This document shows, piece after piece, positions 5,683 to 15,727 of a stretch of DNA of 21,027 nt. A program made the position numbers and the translations under genes. The first letter of the stretch is position 1. The number at the start of each line of letters is the position of its first letter. The stretch covers positions 1 through 21,027 of the forward strand of contig CALJCO010000080.1 in NCBI GenBank assembly GCA_938023905.1, read 5' to 3'. Source of the stretch: an uncultured Collinsella sp. (GTDB taxonomy: Bacteria > Actinomycetota > Coriobacteriia > Coriobacteriales > Coriobacteriaceae). Below the pieces are notes generated by a model. It was given only the letters and a program-made list of their open reading frames with translations, had not been told where the DNA came from and did not search any database.

Positions 5683-7260
5683 ATGGAAACTCGGGACGAG
5701 CCGTCTATCCATCTACGGCGCAGCCCCTTATTCAAAAGGACGGTGAGTGCATCCATGGAGCGTGCAAGCGGCGTTCTGATGCCCGTTTCGTCATTGCCCG
5801 GACCTTACGGTATCGGCGGCTTTGGCTGGAACGCCTATGACTTTGTCGATTTCCTCGCCTCGTGCAAACAACATTACTGGCAGATTCTCCCCCTTACGAC
5901 AACGAGCTATGGCGACTCGCCCTATCAGTCGTTCTCGGCCCGTGCGGGCAACCCCAATTTCATCGACTTTGCCGAGCTTATCGAGGCCGGCTATCTGGAG
6001 CAGTGCGATATCGACGGCGTGTACCTGGGCTCCGACCCCAGCAATGTCGACTATGGTGCCATCTTTGGTGGCCGTCGTCAGATTCTCGACCGCGCCGCCG
6101 AGCGCTTTGCCGCCGACAAGCCGGCCGACTTCGACGACTTTGTCCAAGCAAACGAAGACTGGCTCATCCCCTACTGCGAGTTCATGACCGTCAAGGAGGA
6201 GTGCGGTCTCAAGGCCTTTTGGGAGTGGCCCGCAGAGCTCCGTACCCGCGGCGAGGCTTCTGCCAAGGTCTGCGCCGCCCATCCCGCGCGCATGCTCTAC
6301 CACCAGATGACGCAGTACTTCTTCAATCGTCAGTGGAGCCGCCTCAAGGCCTATGCCAACGAGCGCGATATCCTCATCATCGGCGACCTGCCCATCTATG
6401 TCTCGCGCGACTCCGTCGAGATGTGGGCCACGCCCGAGCTCTTTAAGATCGACGCCGCCGGTAATCCTGTGAGTGTCGCCGGCACGCCGCCCGACCAGTT
6501 CTCTGCCACCGGCCAGTACTGGGGCAATCCCATCTACGACTGGGACGCCATGGAAGCCGACGGTTTCTCCTGGTGGGAGGGCCGTATCCGCGCCGCCCTC
6601 GACATGTACGATGTCATCCGCCTGGATCACTTCCGCGGCTTCGAGGCCTATTGGGAGGTGCCGTTCTCCTCACCCGATTCGTCCTACGGTTCGTGGACGC
6701 AGGGCCCCGGCCTCAAGTTCTTCAAGACGCTCGAGGAAAAGCTCGGCACGCTGCCCATCATCGCCGAGGACCTGGGCTTCCTCACCCCCGGCGTCATCGA
6801 CATGCGCGACAACTCGGGCTTCCCCGGCATGAAGATCTTGCAGTTCGCCTTTGAGGGCACCAACTCGTACTACCTGCCGCACAACTACATTGCCAACACC
6901 GTCGCCTATGTGGGCACACACGACAACGAGACGGCGCGCGGTTGGTTTGAGGGAACGGCCACCCCGCGTCAGCGCGAGCAGGCGGCCCTGTACACCCACC
7001 AGCAGGCAGGCGAGCCCATGGCCGATGCACTCAACCGCGCCATCGCCGCCAGCGTAAGCGATACCTGCATCTACACCATGCAGGACCTGCTCAACCTGGG
7101 CAACGAGGCGCGCATCAACACTCCCGCCACCATGGGCGGCAACTGGACCTGGCGCATGCTCGATGGCGCCATCACCCGCGAGCTCGAGCACAAGCTCACC
7201 GGCTGGACCGAGACCTACTTCCGCATCCCGTCGGAAGACGAAATTGAGCTTCCCCAATAG
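5683..7260 (+). CDS. malQ: 4-alpha-glucanotransferase (amylomaltase, GH77)
   Basis: This is a 525-residue cytoplasmic enzyme that transfers 1,4-alpha-glucan segments between maltodextrins, making longer chains for phosphorolysis plus free glucose. GH77 motifs are present: the opening SGVLMPVSSLPGPYGIGGFG, the substrate loop SYGDSPYQSFSA, the nucleophile region VIRLDHFRGFEAYW (Asp315), the acid/base PIIAEDLG (Glu362) and the third carboxylate THDNE (Asp414). Length is normal for the compact bacterial type. The start at 5683 has only a weak ribosome binding site (AGGGAC). An ATG at 5755 (MERASGV) coincides with where the family domain begins and is a serious alternative. It is followed by a terminator and then the phosphorylase gene. 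A GntR-type operator lies upstream. Confidence 0.95.
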   Translation: METRDEPSIHLRRSPLFKRTVSASMERASGVLMPVSSLPGPYGIGGFGWNAYDFVDFLASCKQHYWQILPLTTTSYGDSPYQSFSARAGNPNFIDFAELIEAGYLEQCDIDGVYLGSDPSNVDYGAIFGGRRQILDRAAERFAADKPADFDDFVQANEDWLIPYCEFMTVKEECGLKAFWEWPAELRTRGEASAKVCAAHPARMLYHQMTQYFFNRQWSRLKAYANERDILIIGDLPIYVSRDSVEMWATPELFKIDAAGNPVSVAGTPPDQFSATGQYWGNPIYDWDAMEADGFSWWEGRIRAALDMYDVIRLDHFRGFEAYWEVPFSSPDSSYGSWTQGPGLKFFKTLEEKLGTLPIIAEDLGFLTPGVIDMRDNSGFPGMKILQFAFEGTNSYYLPHNYIANTVAYVGTHDNETARGWFEGTATPRQREQAALYTHQQAGEPMADALNRAIAASVSDTCIYTMQDLLNLGNEARINTPATMGGNWTWRMLDGAITRELEHKLTGWTETYFRIPSEDEIELPQ

Positions 7261-7308
7261 GAGCCACCGCGCCCGACCCCACCCCATCGTGCGGACGCGT
7301 CCGTTTTC

Positions 7309-7349
7309 CCCGCGCGAGGCCACTCCAATCCCTCGCGCGGGCTTCTTTT
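7309..7349 (+). terminator. Intrinsic terminator after malQ
   Basis: Arms CCCGCGCGAGG (7309-7319) and CCTCGCGCGGG (7331-7341) are perfect 11-nt complements, followed by CTTCTTTT. The phosphorylase gene starts 40 nt further on, so it must rely on read-through or a promoter I cannot clearly see. Confidence 0.8.
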
Positions 7350-7388
7350 GAATTTCTGACATGTAATCAACCCATCACAGGAGGAAAC

Positions 7389-9656
<2,268 letters not shown>

Positions 9657-9681
9657 TTCGGTTTCATCGCCCATCCTCTTG

Positions 9682-9716
9682 AAAACGGAGCCACGGCAAC
9701 GCGGCTCCGTTTTTTG
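9682..9716 (+). terminator. Intrinsic terminator after glgP
   Basis: Arms AAAACGGAGCC (9682-9692) and GGCTCCGTTTT (9703-9713) surround a 10-nt loop and run into a T-tract, 26 nt after the stop codon. Confidence 0.92.
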
Positions 9717-9752
9717 TGCTCGCACGTTACCCTGTGATCCGACTCGGCCAAA

Positions 9753-9975
9753 CAATCTCGATCCATAACAACTACTCAACCAAAACGGTCCCAGCTGTTA
9801 CAGATTGAGACATACCGGCCCCTCCCCTTGGGTTTATCTCAATCTGTAACATCTAGCAGGTGAAATTCGCCTTTGGTGTTACAGATTTAGATGAAATGGT
9901 TAGCTCAGCGGAACCGTCTCGATCTGTAACATCTAACGTCCGAAATCGGCCCTATCCGTTACAGATCGAGACAAA
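9753..9975. repeat. Cluster of alternating inverted intergenic repeats
   Basis: Six units of a roughly 15-nt motif GTTACAGATYGAGA lie in alternating orientation: about 9755-9770 (reverse, degraded), 9796-9812 (forward), 9835-9851 (reverse), 9877-9894 (forward, degraded), 9916-9935 (reverse) and 9957-9973 (forward). Neighbouring units can pair into stem-loops with loops of 20-40 nt. Nothing in the stretch codes. It lies between two convergent transcription units. Confidence 0.75.
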
Positions 9976-10004
9976 CGACCGGTCAGGCAGTCCCAACACA
10001 AAGA

Positions 10005-10043
10005 AAGGCTCCCCTCTCGCCCAGTGGACGGGAGGGGAGCCTT
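10005..10043 (-). terminator. Terminator of the ABC sugar importer operon
   Basis: Arms AAGGCTCCCCTC (10005-10016) and GAGGGGAGCCTT (10032-10043) form a 12-bp stem. On the minus strand the stem is followed by TCTTTG, so it fits the end of the operon finishing at 10112. Confidence 0.82.
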
Positions 10044-10111
10044 ATATGTGACCGCGGCAAAAGGATGGCAATACCGCAGTCGCCCAAAGGAAGGGCCTGG
10101 TTGCACCGGGC

Positions 10112-11311
10112 CTAGATAAGGTTCTTGCCAGATACCTTATCGAAGAGGTGGGTCGCGTTCTTCTCAAACTTGAACCAGATGGGGTCGCCCGCCTTGAGCG
10201 CACCCTTGGCCTCGAGGTCGACAACGGGAATGATCAGGACGAACTGGCCATCGGGAGCGGTCACGTGGACATGCTCGGTCGAACCCATGAGCTCGGTCAC
10301 CTCGACGGTACCCTGGAGCGCGCCCTCCTCGTCCTTGTCGGCAAGCAGAATCTGCTCGGGACGCACGCCGGCCGTGATCTCCTTCACGTCGCCGCCGTCC
10401 CAGTTGAGAGCAAGCTGAGCGCAGGTCTCGGGGGCGAGCGCCACGTTCATATCCTCGGTCTTGACGGTAAAGCCGTTGCCCGAGCGCACCAGCTGGGCAT
10501 CGAAGAAGTTCATCTGCGGCACGCCGATAAAGCCGGCGACGAAGATGTTCGCGGGATGGTTGAAGACCTCCTGCGGGGTGGCGATCTGCTGGACGACGCC
10601 GTCCTTCATGACCACGATACGGTCACCGAGGGTCATGGCCTCGGTCTGGTCATGAGTGACGTAGATGAACGTGCCCTTGATCTCGTGGCGCAGCTTGATG
10701 AGCTCGGCACGCATCTGGTTACGCAGCTTGGCGTCCAGGTTGGACAGCGGCTCGTCCATCAGGAAGACCTTAGGATCACGCACGATGGCGCGGCCGATGG
10801 CGACGCGCTGACGCTGACCGCCGGAGAGCGCCTTAGGCTTACGGTCGAGGTACTCGGTAATACCCAGGATCTCGGCAGCGGAGCGAACCTTACGGTCGAT
10901 CTCGTCCTTGGGGACCTTCTTGAGCTCGAGCGTAAACGCCATGTTCTCGTACACCGTCATATTGGGGTACAGAGCATAGCTCTGGAACACCATGGCGATG
11001 TCGCGGTCCTTGGGAGCGACGTCGTTGACGCGCTTGCCATCGATGAGCACATCGCCCGAGGTGATGTCCTCCAGGCCGGCGACCATGCGCATCGTCGTGG
11101 ACTTACCACAGCCAGAAGGGCCAACGAGGACGATAAACTCCTGGTCATGCACGGTGAGGTTAAAGTCCTCCACCGCGAGCACGCCGTCCTCGGTAACCTT
11201 GAGGTTGTGCTTCTTCTCCTCGGTCTTCTTCTTTTTGCCAAAGAAGCCCTTCTTTTTGGACTCGTTGTTGGGATACACCTTCTGAACATGTTTGAGAACG
11301 ATCTCGGCCAT
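10112..11311 (-). CDS. malK: Sugar ABC transporter ATP-binding protein (MalK/MsmX/UgpC type)
   Basis: This is a 399-residue ATPase that powers the importer encoded upstream. It has Walker A GPSGCGKST, the Q-loop VFQSYALYPNMTV, the signature LSGGQRQRVAIGRA, Walker B VFLMDEPLSNLDA, the switch His in YVTHDQ, and a C-terminal OB/TOBE region with AGFIGVPQMNFF and GVRPE. The family is usually about 370 residues. The extra length is a lysine-rich insert at about residues 14-42 (ESKKKGFFGKKKKTEEKKHN), placed between the first strand and the strand leading to Walker A, which is unusual. It is the last gene of the operon, 68 nt after the permease, and a short hairpin (11330-11354) sits in that gap. Orthologues can serve several sugar importers at once, so the substrate is not fixed by this subunit. 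Confidence 0.93.
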   Translation of the reverse strand: MAEIVLKHVQKVYPNNESKKKGFFGKKKKTEEKKHNLKVTEDGVLAVEDFNLTVHDQEFIVLVGPSGCGKSTTMRMVAGLEDITSGDVLIDGKRVNDVAPKDRDIAMVFQSYALYPNMTVYENMAFTLELKKVPKDEIDRKVRSAAEILGITEYLDRKPKALSGGQRQRVAIGRAIVRDPKVFLMDEPLSNLDAKLRNQMRAELIKLRHEIKGTFIYVTHDQTEAMTLGDRIVVMKDGVVQQIATPQEVFNHPANIFVAGFIGVPQMNFFDAQLVRSGNGFTVKTEDMNVALAPETCAQLALNWDGGDVKEITAGVRPEQILLADKDEEGALQGTVEVTELMGSTEHVHVTAPDGQFVLIIPVVDLEAKGALKAGDPIWFKFEKNATHLFDKVSGKNLI

Positions 11312-11329
11312 GTCTCTACCTTTCGATAC

Positions 11330-11354
11330 GCGGCGCCACGCTGAGGGGCGCCGC
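11330..11354 (-). promoter_or_regulatory. Intercistronic hairpin before malK
   Basis: GCGGCGCC (11330-11337) and GGCGCCGC (11347-11354) are perfect arms around a 9-nt loop in the gap between the last permease and malK. No T-run follows, so it is probably a transcript-stability or processing element. Confidence 0.5.
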
Positions 11355-11379
11355 CAAAACTTGCAAAACAGTTACGGCA

Positions 11380-12219
11380 TCAGCCCTTGACGGCACCTGC
11401 CACAACGCCGTCAATGATGTACTTCTGGCAGAAGATGTACATGATGACGATGGGGATGACGACCATCATGATGCATGCCATCATGGGGCCGAGCTCGACG
11501 TGGCCATAGCCGCCACGGAAGTACTGGATCAAGATAGGAATGGTCTTGTACTTGGTGGAGTCGAGCGTAAGGTAGGGCAGCAGATAGTCGTTCCAGACCC
11601 ACATGGTCTCAAGGATGCCGACCGAAAGATAGGTGGGCTTCATAATGGGAAGGACGATCTTAAAGAACACCTGGACCGGGTTGCAGCCGTCAATCATGGC
11701 CGCTTCCTCAATCTCGAGCGGGATGTTCTTGACGAAGCCGGCGAACATAAAGACCGCGAGGCCCGCGCCAAAACCGAGGTAGATGAAGCAGATGTTAAAC
11801 GGCGTGTTAAAGCCGATGCGGTCCGCGAGGTTGGACAGCGTGAACATGAGCATCTGGAACGGTACGACCATCGAGAAGACGAACAGGTAATAGAAGAAGT
11901 TCGAGATCTTGCTGTTGACGCGCACCACGTACCAAGCGCACATGGAGCAGCACACCAGAATCAGCACGACCGACGTGACCGTGATGATGAGCGAGTACAT
12001 AAACGCCGAGGCAAAGCCCTGCTCGTTCAGAGCGTGCACGTAGTTTGCGAGGCCGTTGAACGTCTCGGGCGTGAGCAGATCGAACGCCGTGGTGGTGCTG
12101 ATTGCGGTCGCTTTCTTAAAGGAATTGAGCGCAATCATGAACACGGGGTAGATCCATGCGAGCGACAGGATCGTAAAGAAGATCGAGAGCGCGCGGTTGA
12201 TAGCCTTATCGCGTTTCAT
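11380..12219 (-). CDS. malG: Carbohydrate ABC transporter permease (MalG-like)
   Basis: This is a 279-residue inner-membrane subunit of the binding-protein-dependent importer. It has about six transmembrane helices. The EAA loop that docks on the ATPase is visible as EEAAMIDGCNPVQVFFKIVLP around residues 190-210. The N-terminus (RALSIFFTILSLAWIYPVFM, then LNSFKK) is typical of the MalG/CUT1 second permease. Its ATG overlaps the TAA of the preceding permease (TAATG), so the two are translationally coupled. Specificity for maltodextrins is inferred from malQ, glgP and the shared operator sites. The symbol is by family and context only. Confidence 0.9.
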   Translation of the reverse strand: MKRDKAINRALSIFFTILSLAWIYPVFMIALNSFKKATAISTTTAFDLLTPETFNGLANYVHALNEQGFASAFMYSLIITVTSVVLILVCCSMCAWYVVRVNSKISNFFYYLFVFSMVVPFQMLMFTLSNLADRIGFNTPFNICFIYLGFGAGLAVFMFAGFVKNIPLEIEEAAMIDGCNPVQVFFKIVLPIMKPTYLSVGILETMWVWNDYLLPYLTLDSTKYKTIPILIQYFRGGYGHVELGPMMACIMMVVIPIVIMYIFCQKYIIDGVVAGAVKG

Positions 12220-13073
12220 TACTGCTGCACCTCCTTGGACCTCGTGGCCTTAAGCTGGATCATAGAAATAGCGACAACCAGGATGCAGAAGATAACTGCC
12301 TTGGCCTGACCGATGCCCTGCCATGCGATGCCAGCACGCGAATAGAACGTGTTGTAGATGTTCAGGGCGAGCATCTCGGTGGAGTGCGCCGGGGCGCCAC
12401 CGGTAAGGGCGAGGTTCTGGTCGAACAGCTTAAAGCCGTTGGTGATGGACAGGAACAGGCAGATGGTGATGGTCGGCATCAGGTTGGGGATCTTAACCTT
12501 CCAAAACGTCTGCCATGCCGTAGCGCCATCGACCTTGGCGGCCTCAATGTAGTCAGACGGGATGGACTGCAGACCGGCGATGTAGATGATCATCATGTAG
12601 CCGACCTGTTGCCACAGGGTCAGGATGATAAGGCCCCAGAAGCCAGCGGCGGAGTTGAGGGCGATAAGCTGGGCACCCACGTTGGAGAGCAGGCAGTTGA
12701 TCAGAATCTGCCAAATGTAACCCAGTACAATGCCGCCAATCAGGTTAGGCATAAAGAAAATCGTACGGAAGATGTTGGTGCCCTTGAGCGCCTTGCGAGT
12801 GAGCGCCTGCGCAATGGCCAGCGCGATCACGTTGATGAGCACCGTCGACAGGAAGGCAAACGCCACGGTAAAGAAGAACGACGTGGAGAACTGCGGATCT
12901 GACAGTGCGCGCACGTAGTTCTCGATACCGACAAAGTGCGTGTTATTAATGGTAATAAACTGGCAGAACGAGAGATAGAAACCCTGGATAAAGGGAATCA
13001 CGAACCCGATCATAAACGCCAGGCACGTGGGCAGCATAAAGAGCGGCCACCAGCGTTTGAGTGCTTTGCCCAT
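12219..13073 (-). CDS. malF: Carbohydrate ABC transporter permease (MalF-like)
   Basis: This is a 284-residue membrane protein with six helices, the first at about residues 10-32. The EAA loop reads YIEAAKVDGATAWQTFWKVKIP at about residue 185. It lacks the long N-terminal extension and periplasmic domain of E. coli MalF, as is normal for Gram-positive CUT1 permeases. It partners with the MalG-like subunit, whose start codon overlaps its stop. An AAGGGTCC-like ribosome binding site precedes the ATG. A 13-bp intercistronic stem-loop separates it from the binding-protein gene, which is expected to lower its level relative to that gene. Confidence 0.9.
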   Translation of the reverse strand: MGKALKRWWPLFMLPTCLAFMIGFVIPFIQGFYLSFCQFITINNTHFVGIENYVRALSDPQFSTSFFFTVAFAFLSTVLINVIALAIAQALTRKALKGTNIFRTIFFMPNLIGGIVLGYIWQILINCLLSNVGAQLIALNSAAGFWGLIILTLWQQVGYMMIIYIAGLQSIPSDYIEAAKVDGATAWQTFWKVKIPNLMPTITICLFLSITNGFKLFDQNLALTGGAPAHSTEMLALNIYNTFYSRAGIAWQGIGQAKAVIFCILVVAISMIQLKATRSKEVQQ

Positions 13074-13093
13074 AGAAGGGTCCTTTCAATATG

Positions 13094-13129
13094 CAGGGGG
13101 CGGGCAAACCTACGTCTGCCCGCCCCCTG
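13094..13129 (-). promoter_or_regulatory. Intercistronic stem-loop after the binding-protein gene
   Basis: Perfect 13-nt arms CAGGGGGCGGGCA (13094-13106) and TGCCCGCCCCCTG (13117-13129) surround a 10-nt loop. There is no T-tract, which speaks against full termination. Such structures after solute-binding-protein genes commonly protect the upstream mRNA, giving more binding protein than permease. Confidence 0.7.
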
Positions 13130-13160
13130 TCGCTAATCAGATAGCTTGGGCAGCAACTGC

Positions 13161-14477
13161 TTACTCGGAAGCAGCCTTCTCGGTCTTCCAGCCATCGACG
13201 AAGGCGTTCTTGACGCCGTCCCACTTGGTGTTGTCGGCAGCATAAGCGATGAGAGCCTGCTTGAGGTTCTTCTTCCACTCCTCGGAGGGGATGTAAACGA
13301 AGTCCCAAGCAACGGTCTTCTTGCCGTCCTTGGCCATAGCAACGGCCTGCTGCGAGAAGACGTTGGTGGTCTCCTTAGCGCTCTTGAACGGGGCGGTCAG
13401 ACCCATCTTGTCAGCGATGATGCTGGTGGCGGTGTCAGAAGTGACGCACCAATACATGAAGTCCTCGGTGGCCTTCTGGGCATCCTCGGAAGCCTGGGAG
13501 CTGACGCACCAGTAGTTCTCGCCGCCGGAGCACAGGCCCTGGTTCTCCTCGCCGTCGACGCCGATGTAGATCGGCAGCATGCCGAGCTGGTCGTCGGTCA
13601 TACCGGCCTTGGTGAGGTCGGCGTAGGCCCAAGAGCCGTTCTGGTAGAAGACGGCCTTGCCGGTTGCGAACTCGTTGGTGGCGTCGTCACCGGTCTTGGA
13701 GGCGAGCTGCGAAGGATCGCAGGTGGAGTCGGTGATATACAGGTCGAAGATCTGCTTAAAGTTGTCGAGATACTCGCCCTTGATCTCGTCGTCCTCCTGA
13801 TTGTGCTCCTTCTCGAACTCGTAGTAGAGCGGGAGGTTGGCGAGGTGCGTGGTGTAGCGCCAGCTGGAGGAGTCATCCATACCGGCGGAAGTGAAGGCAC
13901 CGTCAACGCCGAGCTCGTCCTTGCGGGCCTGGATGTCATCGGCGCAAGCCTTCAGCTTGTCGAAGGAGTTGATATCCTCGGCCTTGTAGCCGGCCTTCTC
14001 GAGGAGCTCCTTGTTGTAGATGATGCCGTAGCTCTCCTGAACCCAGTCGATACCCAGATCCTTGCCGTCGGACTGCAGCGCCAGGGAGTCGTCGATGAGC
14101 TCGCCGCGGAGCTTGGTGTCGGAAAGATCGGCGCAGTAGTCCTTCCAGTTCTTAAGGCCGGTGGGGCCGTTGACCTGGAACAGCGTCGGAGCGGAGCTCT
14201 TGGACATCTCGGACTTGAGCTTCTCCTCGTAGGTGTTGGAGGCGGCGGTCACGATCTTGACCTCGACGCCCTTCTCCTTCTTGTACGCCTTGGCGATCTC
14301 CTTCCACTCCTTGTCGACCTCGGGCTTGAACTGGAGGAAGTAGACCTCGGCAGCGTCACCAGAAGCAGAGGAGCCGGAGCCGGCAGAACCACCGCAGCCC
14401 ACGAGACCCAGACCAAGAACCGCAGCCGCGGAACCAGCAAAGCCCAGGAACTGCCTTCTGCTCATTTCGTTCTTCAT
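13161..14477 (-). CDS. malE: Extracellular sugar-binding lipoprotein of ABC importer
   Basis: This is a 438-residue family 1 solute-binding protein. The N-terminus MKNEMSRRQFLGFAGSAAAV followed by LGLGLVGC is a twin-arginine signal (SRRQFLG) joined to a lipobox (LVG|C), so it is probably exported folded by Tat and lipid-anchored. A Gly/Ser linker follows. Conserved elements include the binding-fold start VYFLQFKPEVDKEWKEIAKA, the KLKSEMSKSSAPTLFQVNGP segment and YGIIYNKELLEKAGY. It also contains GKAVFYQNGSWA, as is typical of CUT1 binding proteins. The start at 14477 is chosen because it gives the signal peptide directly. A frame extension upstream is GC-rich and untypical. Two TTGTTTAAACAA-like operators lie upstream. 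It should bind maltodextrins or a related oligosaccharide (context inference). Confidence 0.92.
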   Translation of the reverse strand: MKNEMSRRQFLGFAGSAAAVLGLGLVGCGGSAGSGSSASGDAAEVYFLQFKPEVDKEWKEIAKAYKKEKGVEVKIVTAASNTYEEKLKSEMSKSSAPTLFQVNGPTGLKNWKDYCADLSDTKLRGELIDDSLALQSDGKDLGIDWVQESYGIIYNKELLEKAGYKAEDINSFDKLKACADDIQARKDELGVDGAFTSAGMDDSSSWRYTTHLANLPLYYEFEKEHNQEDDEIKGEYLDNFKQIFDLYITDSTCDPSQLASKTGDDATNEFATGKAVFYQNGSWAYADLTKAGMTDDQLGMLPIYIGVDGEENQGLCSGGENYWCVSSQASEDAQKATEDFMYWCVTSDTATSIIADKMGLTAPFKSAKETTNVFSQQAVAMAKDGKKTVAWDFVYIPSEEWKKNLKQALIAYAADNTKWDGVKNAFVDGWKTEKAASE

Positions 14478-14565
14478 TACAATCCACCCTTTCACACCGT
14501 GGCGGCACCCTTTGCCGCCGCCTTCGGAGATTGGCTCGGGGACTTTGCCCCTTTTGCTGATTTGC

Positions 14566-14597
14566 ACAATACGCTATTTGGCTAGTTGTTTGAACAA
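14566..14597 (-). promoter_or_regulatory. Putative promoter and operator O1 of the ABC importer operon
   Basis: On the minus strand TTCAAA (14589-14594) and TATTGT (14566-14571) are 17 nt apart. Operator TTGTTTGAACAA (14586-14597) has perfect 5-nt arms and overlaps the -35 box, consistent with repression. About 90 nt of untranslated leader would follow. Confidence 0.5.
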
Positions 14598-14660
14598 GTA
14601 TTACTAGAGCGGTAGAAAAACTTCGGTGAACGGTAATTTCAACTTGATACTTGACAAGTT

Positions 14661-14672
14661 TTGTATAAACAA
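14661..14672 (-). promoter_or_regulatory. Operator O2 upstream of the ABC importer operon
   Basis: TTGTATAAACAA is a second copy of the motif, 75 bp (about seven helix turns) upstream of O1. The spacing would allow looping between two bound dimers. It resembles the TTGTATATACAA operator known for TreR in Bacillus. Confidence 0.55.
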
Positions 14673-14690
14673 TTATTTGTTATCGAATGC

Positions 14691-14745
14691 AGAGAAAACG
14701 CCCGGTCAAGCCGATGCATCGTCGGTTTGACCGGGCGTTTTCTCT
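14691..14745 (-). terminator. Terminator of the GntR-family regulator gene
   Basis: Perfect 19-nt arms (14691-14709 and 14727-14745) share the core CGCCCGGTCAA / TTGACCGGGCG and flank AAAA / TTTT runs, so the stem can act in both directions. Further pairing (CCGA / TCGG) occurs inside the loop. It separates the regulator from the importer operon downstream on the same strand. Confidence 0.88.
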
Positions 14746-14783
14746 TTGAGGACATAAGTCTCGTCAGGCTGCGAGCTAGCCGG

Positions 14784-15503
14784 CTATCGCTTGGAGTTAA
14801 CGCGGTAGTGGAAGATCTCGGGGTGTGTGCGAGCGTGCGTCACCTCAAATAAGATGCCGTCCGAGGTGTACGACTGGCTCTCCATAACGGCGACGCAGTT
14901 GTACTTGCCAAGGTCCAAGTAGCTGCAGTCCTCATCATTGGCAAGCTCGACGCTCACCGTACGGCGGCTCGCCATCACTTTGACGCCACGCTTGTGCTCC
15001 AGATAGTCGTAGATAGAGCTTGCCGCAATCTCGGGGGTCAGGCCCTTGGCGATCGACTCCAAAAAGTAGCCGTGGTCCACCTGGCGCGCGCTGCCGTTGA
15101 GGCTTCGGACACGCACGACGCGAATCAGCTCCTCGCCCACCTTAAAGCCAAGGCGGCGCGACAGTTGCTCAGTGCAAATCAAATGTTCAAAAGACTTGAC
15201 CTCGGTCGATGCGACGGCATTGTTGCGTTTTGCGAACTCGCCAAACGACTCAACCTCTTCGAGTGCGCCCAGCATGTCGGTTTCGCCCTTAAGCCAAATA
15301 ACGCGCACGCCCTTGCCGTGTATAGGCTGCACAAACATCTGGTCGGCCAGCATGCTCAAGGCGCGTCGAACGGTATTGCGCGTGCAGCCAAACTCCGCGG
15401 TCAGCTCGGCTTCGGTTGGCAGCATCTCCTGAAACGCATAGGTCCCGTTAATGATGCGCGAGCGTATTTCTCGGTAGATTCCTTCGTATATCGCTTTTGG
15501 CAT
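14784..15503 (-). CDS. GntR-family repressor with UTRA domain (TreR-like)
   Basis: This is a 239-residue regulator. Residues 1-70 are the winged helix: IYEGIYREIRSRIINGTY, the helix-turn-helix LPTEAELTAEFGCTRNTVRR, then ALSMLADQ and a wing around GKGVRVI. Residues about 85-235 form a UTRA effector-binding domain with VGEELIRVVRVRSLNGSARQ and the closing THARTHPEIFHYRVNSKR. Length and ending resemble TreR, the trehalose 6-phosphate responsive repressor, but the effector here cannot be read and might be a maltose phosphate. The start has a GAGGTGA ribosome binding site. Its own upstream region and those of the PTS-HAD gene, malQ and the binding-protein gene carry one shared palindrome, so it is the likely master repressor of the locus and autoregulated. 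Confidence 0.88.
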   Translation of the reverse strand: MPKAIYEGIYREIRSRIINGTYAFQEMLPTEAELTAEFGCTRNTVRRALSMLADQMFVQPIHGKGVRVIWLKGETDMLGALEEVESFGEFAKRNNAVASTEVKSFEHLICTEQLSRRLGFKVGEELIRVVRVRSLNGSARQVDHGYFLESIAKGLTPEIAASSIYDYLEHKRGVKVMASRRTVSVELANDEDCSYLDLGKYNCVAVMESQSYTSDGILFEVTHARTHPEIFHYRVNSKR

Positions 15504-15536
15504 AACTTCACCTCTAATGAATATGTATGGCTAGGC

Positions 15537-15567
15537 ACGATAGCATTTCTTTGGGTTGTTTAAACCG
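15537..15567 (-). promoter_or_regulatory. Putative promoter and operator of the GntR gene
   Basis: TTGTTTAAACCG (15556-15567) carries the 8-bp palindrome GTTTAAAC. On the minus strand TTTAAA inside it (15559-15564) and TATCGT (15537-15542) are 16 nt apart and could be -35 and -10 boxes, so the operator would sit on the -35 box, as at the importer operon. Confidence 0.45.
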
Positions 15568-15664
15568 TCTATCGGCAAAGCACCGATTATTAACTGTCAA
15601 CGGCGCCCGTGATGCTCCAATCGGTTCGAATCAAAACCGTCAATGCGGCAAGCAGCCAGTCCTC

Positions 15665-15689
15665 TACAATGAGTTCATTGTTTAAACGT
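15665..15689 (+). promoter_or_regulatory. Operator and -10-like box upstream of the PTS-HAD gene
   Basis: TTGTTTAAACGT (15678-15689) matches the shared motif at 10 of 12 positions. TACAAT (15665-15670) just upstream could be a -10 box, placing the operator over the transcription start. No convincing -35 box is visible. The regulator gene is divergent, with its own site 122 bp away. Confidence 0.5.
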
Positions 15690-15727
15690 TCTTGCTCGCA
15701 CAGCATGTTGCATCCGAAAGGCATATT

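Noticed and set aside
9753..9975. Possible CRISPR array
   Set aside because: The units alternate in orientation, are only about 15 nt and are unevenly spaced with no spacer-like uniformity. No cas genes are present.
10148..11344. 398-codon open frame antisense to malK
   Set aside because: Every MalK motif is on the other strand, and the antisense product has no recognisable feature.
13146..14585. 479-codon open frame antisense to the sugar-binding protein
   Set aside because: The same mirror effect applies. The sense product has a Tat/lipobox signal and a family fold, while the antisense product is repetitive Leu/Val/Gly.
14651..14681. Plus-strand promoter starting TTGACA upstream of the regulator terminator
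   Set aside because: The -10 match (TATTTG) is poor, and it would fire straight into a strong hairpin and antisense to the regulator. The AT-rich stretch is better explained by the operator for the minus-strand importer operon.
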